Shown here: positions 7,152-9,334 of the stretch, one piece after another
Position numbering within the stretch: position 1 is the stretch's first letter
How the letters are laid out: each line of letters begins with the position of its first letter
Assembly (NCBI GenBank): GCA_934364765.1
Contig: CAKRMO010000026.1
Span: forward strand, 1 to 9,334
Reading direction: 5' to 3'
Length of the DNA stretch: 9,334 nucleotides
Origin: an uncultured Bacteroidaceae bacterium
GTDB lineage: Bacteria; Bacteroidota; Bacteroidia; Bacteroidales; Bacteroidaceae
Program-made: the position numbers and the translations under genes
Notes under the pieces: generated by a model
The model's input: the letters and a program-made list of their open reading frames with translations, nothing else
The model's database searches: none
Told to the model about the DNA's origin: nothing

Positions 7152-7159
7152 CAAATATA
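7152..7159 (-). promoter_or_regulatory. Bacteroidetes-type -7 promoter box for the peptide operon
   Basis: On the minus strand this reads TATATTTG, an exact match to the TAnnTTTG -7 consensus of the Bacteroidetes primary sigma factor. It ends 26 bases before the ATG at 7125, giving a transcript leader of about 20 bases. The expected -33 TTTG is only approximate (a T-rich TGTTTTC about 19-20 bases upstream). As the motif is short and AT-rich, chance occurrence is possible, but position and orientation fit the operon start. Confidence 0.5.
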
Positions 7160-7270
7160 TAAAACAATTTGAATATGAAAACATTTTTATCATTGTGATT
7201 TTCTGCAAACTTGCCTTTTTCTGCAATATGCTTGTGCCGAAAAAAGCTGTTTTCGGTGTTTCCCCACTGC

Positions 7271-7288
7271 ATATTCCGTTTGGAATAT
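7271..7288. promoter_or_regulatory. Perfect 7-base inverted repeat upstream of the operon
   Basis: ATATTCC (7271-7277) and GGAATAT (7282-7288) flank a GTTT spacer. It lies about 110 bases upstream of the predicted -7 box. It could be an operator for a dimeric regulator or simply chance in AT-rich DNA; no regulator gene is visible in the window to pair it with. Confidence 0.25.
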
Positions 7289-7335
7289 TCATGGTTTATG
7301 CAATGGTTTCCGGAATGTCGGGGAAAAAGTTTCAG

Positions 7336-7419
7336 ATGCAGGAAAAACTATGTCCTATGCAGGAAAAATTATATCAGACATAATCCAAACTATATCAGAC
7401 CTTTTTTCGCCTATATGCA
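7336..7419. repeat. Degenerate 21-bp direct repeats upstream of the operon
   Basis: Units start at 7336, 7357 and 7378, with a weak fourth at 7399. ATGCAGGAAAAA occurs at 7336-7347 and 7357-7368, and TATATCAGAC occurs at 7370-7379 and 7391-7400; both pairs are spaced exactly 21 bases. Units 1 and 2 share 17 of 21 bases, units 2 and 3 share 13, and unit 4 is much poorer. Spacing of two helical turns is what regulators binding direct repeats often use, so these could be operator sites, but decayed tandem duplication is also possible. Confidence 0.5.
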
Positions 7420-7755
7420 ACCTTTTGTAAACCAAAAACTTATGCGAATTTGTAAAAGCAGGCGTAATGTGCTGTGTGGCAGATGCTTGCAAAGCATTTC
7501 CTCGTTGTCGGGATAAAGTGTGGCAAGGGCGTGTGTTTGTGTTTTATGCGCATATTTCCCGAAAATAAGCAAGCCCGCCAAAAAGGGCAATGATACGCCT
7601 GCAAAGAACAGGGGTTTAACATTATTTACAAGAAAAGCGTTGGGATTTTGTGTTCGCGAATTGCCGTGCCGCACGGCTGCACCAGGAAGTGCGCCCTGCA
7701 AGCCGCCGCTTGAACCTTATTTGTAAACAATATTTAATTATCATGCGGCTCATGC

Positions 7756-7796
7756 CACTGCAAAAACAGCCGGACATTGCGGCAGTTTTTGCAGTG
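7756..7796 (-). terminator. Strong hairpin downstream of ftsW (terminator or 3'-end structure)
   Basis: CACTGCAAAAAC (7756-7767) and GTTTTTGCAGTG (7785-7796) are perfect 12-base arms. After one A-A mismatch the stem adds GCCG/CGGC (7769-7772 / 7780-7783) around a 7-base loop. It begins 33 bases after the ftsW stop. No U-run follows on the minus strand, so it may stabilise the 3' end or aid another termination mode instead of being a textbook intrinsic terminator. It marks the likely 3' boundary of the murD-ftsW transcript. Confidence 0.55.
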
Positions 7797-7829
7797 CGGG
7801 CGGGGGTAATGTAATCCGCTTAAACGGGC

Positions 7830-9164
7830 TTATTCCTGCCTGTTTTCGGTGTCGCTGCCGAAGTTGGCTGATGCTATTTCCCTTGCCGTGAGTTCGGCGG
7901 GCGGTATGTATTCGGGCGCGGTGCCTGCGGGTCCGGGCATTTCCGGGGTGGGGGATGAGATGTGCGCGGCTGCCTTGTGCTTGCGTTCCTGCTTTTTGGC
8001 AAGGCGGCTGACGCTGAGTATCATGCCTATGTAGGCGCAGTTGACGAGGGTTGACGTGCCGCCGCTTGAAATCAGCGGAAGCGGCTGCCCCGTTACAAAC
8101 GGCCCTGTGGCAACGAACATGTTTGCCAGCGCCTGCACCACGATGAGCAGCGCAAGCCCCATTGCGAGAAATGGCGGGAAGCTGCTTTCCCTGAAGCTGC
8201 GGGCGATGTAGCCCACGCGCAGCAGCAGCAGCATATAAAGCAGCACAACGCCCGCAGCCCCCACAAAGCCGAGCTCCTCGACTATTATGGCGTATATGAA
8301 GTCGCTGTAGGCATGGGGGATGAAGTCGCGCTGCACCGAGTTGCCCGGCCCTTTGCCCAAGATGTTGCTTGTGGCTATGGCTATGTTGGAGTGGCCTTTC
8401 TGTGCGTCGGCATCGATGTCGAAATCCTTTGGCGACAGTTTTTTCGTCTTGCCGTCTATCACGCTTTCAATGCGGTTTTTCCATGTTGGCACGCGCTTTC
8501 CGATTTTCGTCTTCGCGATGCCTGCGGCCTGTTCCTTGCTTATGGCAAGCAGCGAGCCTATGAGTATGGAGGCTATTATTGCCAGCACGCCGAACATTTT
8601 GCCCATAGTGATGATTGGAATGCGCCCTATGAACATCATCAGCGTTATGACCAGAAACAGCAGTATGGCGGTTGAGAGGTTTTCGGGCGCAATGAGGCCG
8701 CAGACCACCACTGTGGGGACGAAAATGAGCTTGAAAGTTCCCGGGGCCGCGCCCTTTTCGGTTTGGTTCCACGACAGGACGAGGGCTGTGTAGATAATCA
8801 TCGTGCCCTTGGCTATCTCGGAGGGTTGCAGGGGTATTCCGAAAAAGTTGAACCACCTTGAAGCGCCGTTGAGCGTTATGCCGAAGCCCATAAGCAGCAG
8901 GACGAGCAGCGCAATGGAGAACAGCGCGGCAAAGGGCAGCACTATCCTGAAAGCCCTGCACGGCAGGCGGTGGACTATAAGCACCACCACCAGCCCCATG
9001 AGCAGGAACGCAGCGTGGTGGGCAATGGGATTGATAAAGCTGCCGCTTTCGTAGGTGAGGCGGCTGAGTGCGCTGAACACCTCGACCACGGAAATCACGC
9101 AGAGCGCGAAAAACACGAACCATATAACGCGGTCGCCCAAAAACAGTCCGGAAAGTTTCTTCAT
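7830..9164 (-). CDS. ftsW: Cell-division SEDS protein FtsW (peptidoglycan glycosyltransferase)
   Basis: A 444-residue polytopic inner-membrane SEDS protein, about ten hydrophobic segments by eye. FtsW polymerises lipid II into septal peptidoglycan together with a class B penicillin-binding protein. Family marks in order: GASRW (100-104), QPSEIAK (113-119), a 'PENLSTAI' version (160-167) of the usual QPD-GTA motif, a large extracytoplasmic loop (~210-280), YSDFIYAIIVEELGF (286-300) with the conserved Asp288, and PLPLISSGGTS (361-371). A Pro/Ala-rich cytoplasmic tail (~390-444) follows the last segment. FtsW is preferred over the paralogue RodA because murD is immediately upstream, as in dcw clusters. 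The start MKKLSGLFLGD is 33 bases from the murD stop with no visible promoter between, so co-transcription is likely. Downstream murG is not present. Confidence 0.93.
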   Translation of the reverse strand: MKKLSGLFLGDRVIWFVFFALCVISVVEVFSALSRLTYESGSFINPIAHHAAFLLMGLVVVLIVHRLPCRAFRIVLPFAALFSIALLVLLLMGFGITLNGASRWFNFFGIPLQPSEIAKGTMIIYTALVLSWNQTEKGAAPGTFKLIFVPTVVVCGLIAPENLSTAILLFLVITLMMFIGRIPIITMGKMFGVLAIIASILIGSLLAISKEQAAGIAKTKIGKRVPTWKNRIESVIDGKTKKLSPKDFDIDADAQKGHSNIAIATSNILGKGPGNSVQRDFIPHAYSDFIYAIIVEELGFVGAAGVVLLYMLLLLRVGYIARSFRESSFPPFLAMGLALLIVVQALANMFVATGPFVTGQPLPLISSGGTSTLVNCAYIGMILSVSRLAKKQERKHKAAAHISSPTPEMPGPAGTAPEYIPPAELTAREIASANFGSDTENRQE

Positions 9165-9197
9165 TATTATATTGTCCCCCTTGTGTGGTTATTTGTT

Positions 9198-9334
9198 TCA
9201 GAGTGCCCTGACGGCTTTCTTGAAAAGTTCGCCGCGCTCCTCCATGTTGTGGAAAAGGTCGAAGCTTGCGCAGCAGGGGCTCAGCAGCACGGTGTCGCCC
9301 GGCTGTGCCAGTCTGTAGCATTCGCTCACGCAGG
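9198..9334 (-). CDS. murD: UDP-N-acetylmuramoylalanine-D-glutamate ligase MurD, C-terminal fragment (cut by window edge)
   Basis: The minus-strand frame runs in from the window edge and ends in TGA at 9198-9200. The visible 44 codons read [19 protein letters not shown], then [20 protein letters not shown] and AVRAL. The 'VLLSP-CASFD-F-N-EERG--F' signature is the conserved C-terminal domain end of Mur ligases of the MurD type. MurD adds D-glutamate to UDP-MurNAc-L-alanine in the cytoplasm. Most of the gene, including the ATP-binding domain, is outside the window. It is followed after 33 bases by ftsW, the standard dcw order. Confidence 0.92.
   Translation of the reverse strand, partial: CVSECYRLAQPGDTVLLSPCCASFDLFHNMEERGELFKKAVRAL

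Larger units (their letters stand above)
7126..7829. other. Long intergenic region between ftsW and the peptide operon
   Basis: This 704-base stretch has no gene I can support. It contains, from the ftsW side, a strong hairpin (7756-7796), a small GC-rich hairpin (GCCGTG 7663-7668 / CACGGC 7672-7677), degenerate 21-bp direct repeats (7336 onward), a 7-base inverted repeat (ATATTCC 7271-7277 / GGAATAT 7282-7288), and a promoter-like box near 7155. A 96-codon minus-strand frame (7411-7701) and an 84-codon plus-strand frame (7129-7383) are open, but neither has a recognisable domain. No tRNA, rRNA, transposase remnant or CRISPR repeat was seen. Confidence 0.6.

Noticed and set aside
7129..7383. 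84-codon plus-strand frame with a repeated MQEKL motif
   Set aside because: The repeated peptide simply reflects the 21-base DNA repeats; the frame overlaps the predicted operon promoter on the other strand and has no domain.
7411..7701. 96-codon minus-strand frame in the ftsW-operon gap
   Set aside because: No recognisable domain, a second overlapping frame (7440-7622) is also open, Arg/Pro/Leu-rich composition, and it crosses a GC-rich hairpin. Repeated sequence shared with other loci is possible but cannot be tested here.
8467..9321. 284-codon minus-strand frame overlapping ftsW and murD
   Set aside because: It is in another frame of the well-supported ftsW and murD genes and is rich in Arg, His and Pro, as GC-rich shadow frames are.

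Overview
The window looks like chromosome of a Bacteroidales bacterium, most likely Prevotella-like. Reasons: a TonB-receptor-type outer-membrane barrel with an N-terminal carboxypeptidase-regulatory-like domain, a Bacteroidetes-type -7 box (TATATTTG), AT-rich leaders in place of Shine-Dalgarno sites, and a Bacteroidetes-like FtsW. The genus is an inference. Every supported gene lies on the minus strand, so the window reads right to left.

Right end (9334 to 7830): the last 44 codons of murD, then complete ftsW. This is part of the division and cell-wall (dcw) cluster. The usual next gene, murG, is absent; about 0.7 kb without a convincing gene follows (7126-7829). That gap holds a strong hairpin after ftsW, degenerate 21-bp direct repeats and a likely promoter for the next operon.

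Centre and left (7125 to 42): a compact operon that looks like a pathway for a ribosomally made, modified peptide (RiPP). In order: (1) an 808-residue fusion of a GT2 glycosyltransferase, a second glycosyltransferase resembling polypeptide GalNAc-transferases, and a degenerate LanC-like domain; (2) a radical SAM/SPASM peptide maturase whose start overlaps the previous stop as ATGA; (3) a 104-residue precursor peptide with a double-glycine leader, three cysteines and a mucin-like core with 16 Thr in three runs separated by Pro-rich linkers; (4) after a strong RNA hairpin, a 980-residue TonB-receptor-like outer-membrane barrel. A further gene may start at the left edge.

Proposed working model (inference): the SPASM enzyme modifies the core, probably near the Cys residues; the fused glycosyltransferases decorate the Thr tracts; a C39-type transporter encoded elsewhere removes the leader after Gly-Gly; the barrel handles passage across the outer membrane. 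The general type, a GG-leader peptide with a radical SAM maturase and a glycosyltransferase, recalls the 'GG-Bacteroidales' natural-product systems. The mucin-like core matched with a GalNAc-transferase-like enzyme is the part that looks new. Base composition falls sharply inside both border genes of the operon, near domain boundaries, suggesting that the middle of the cluster has been exchanged as a cassette.
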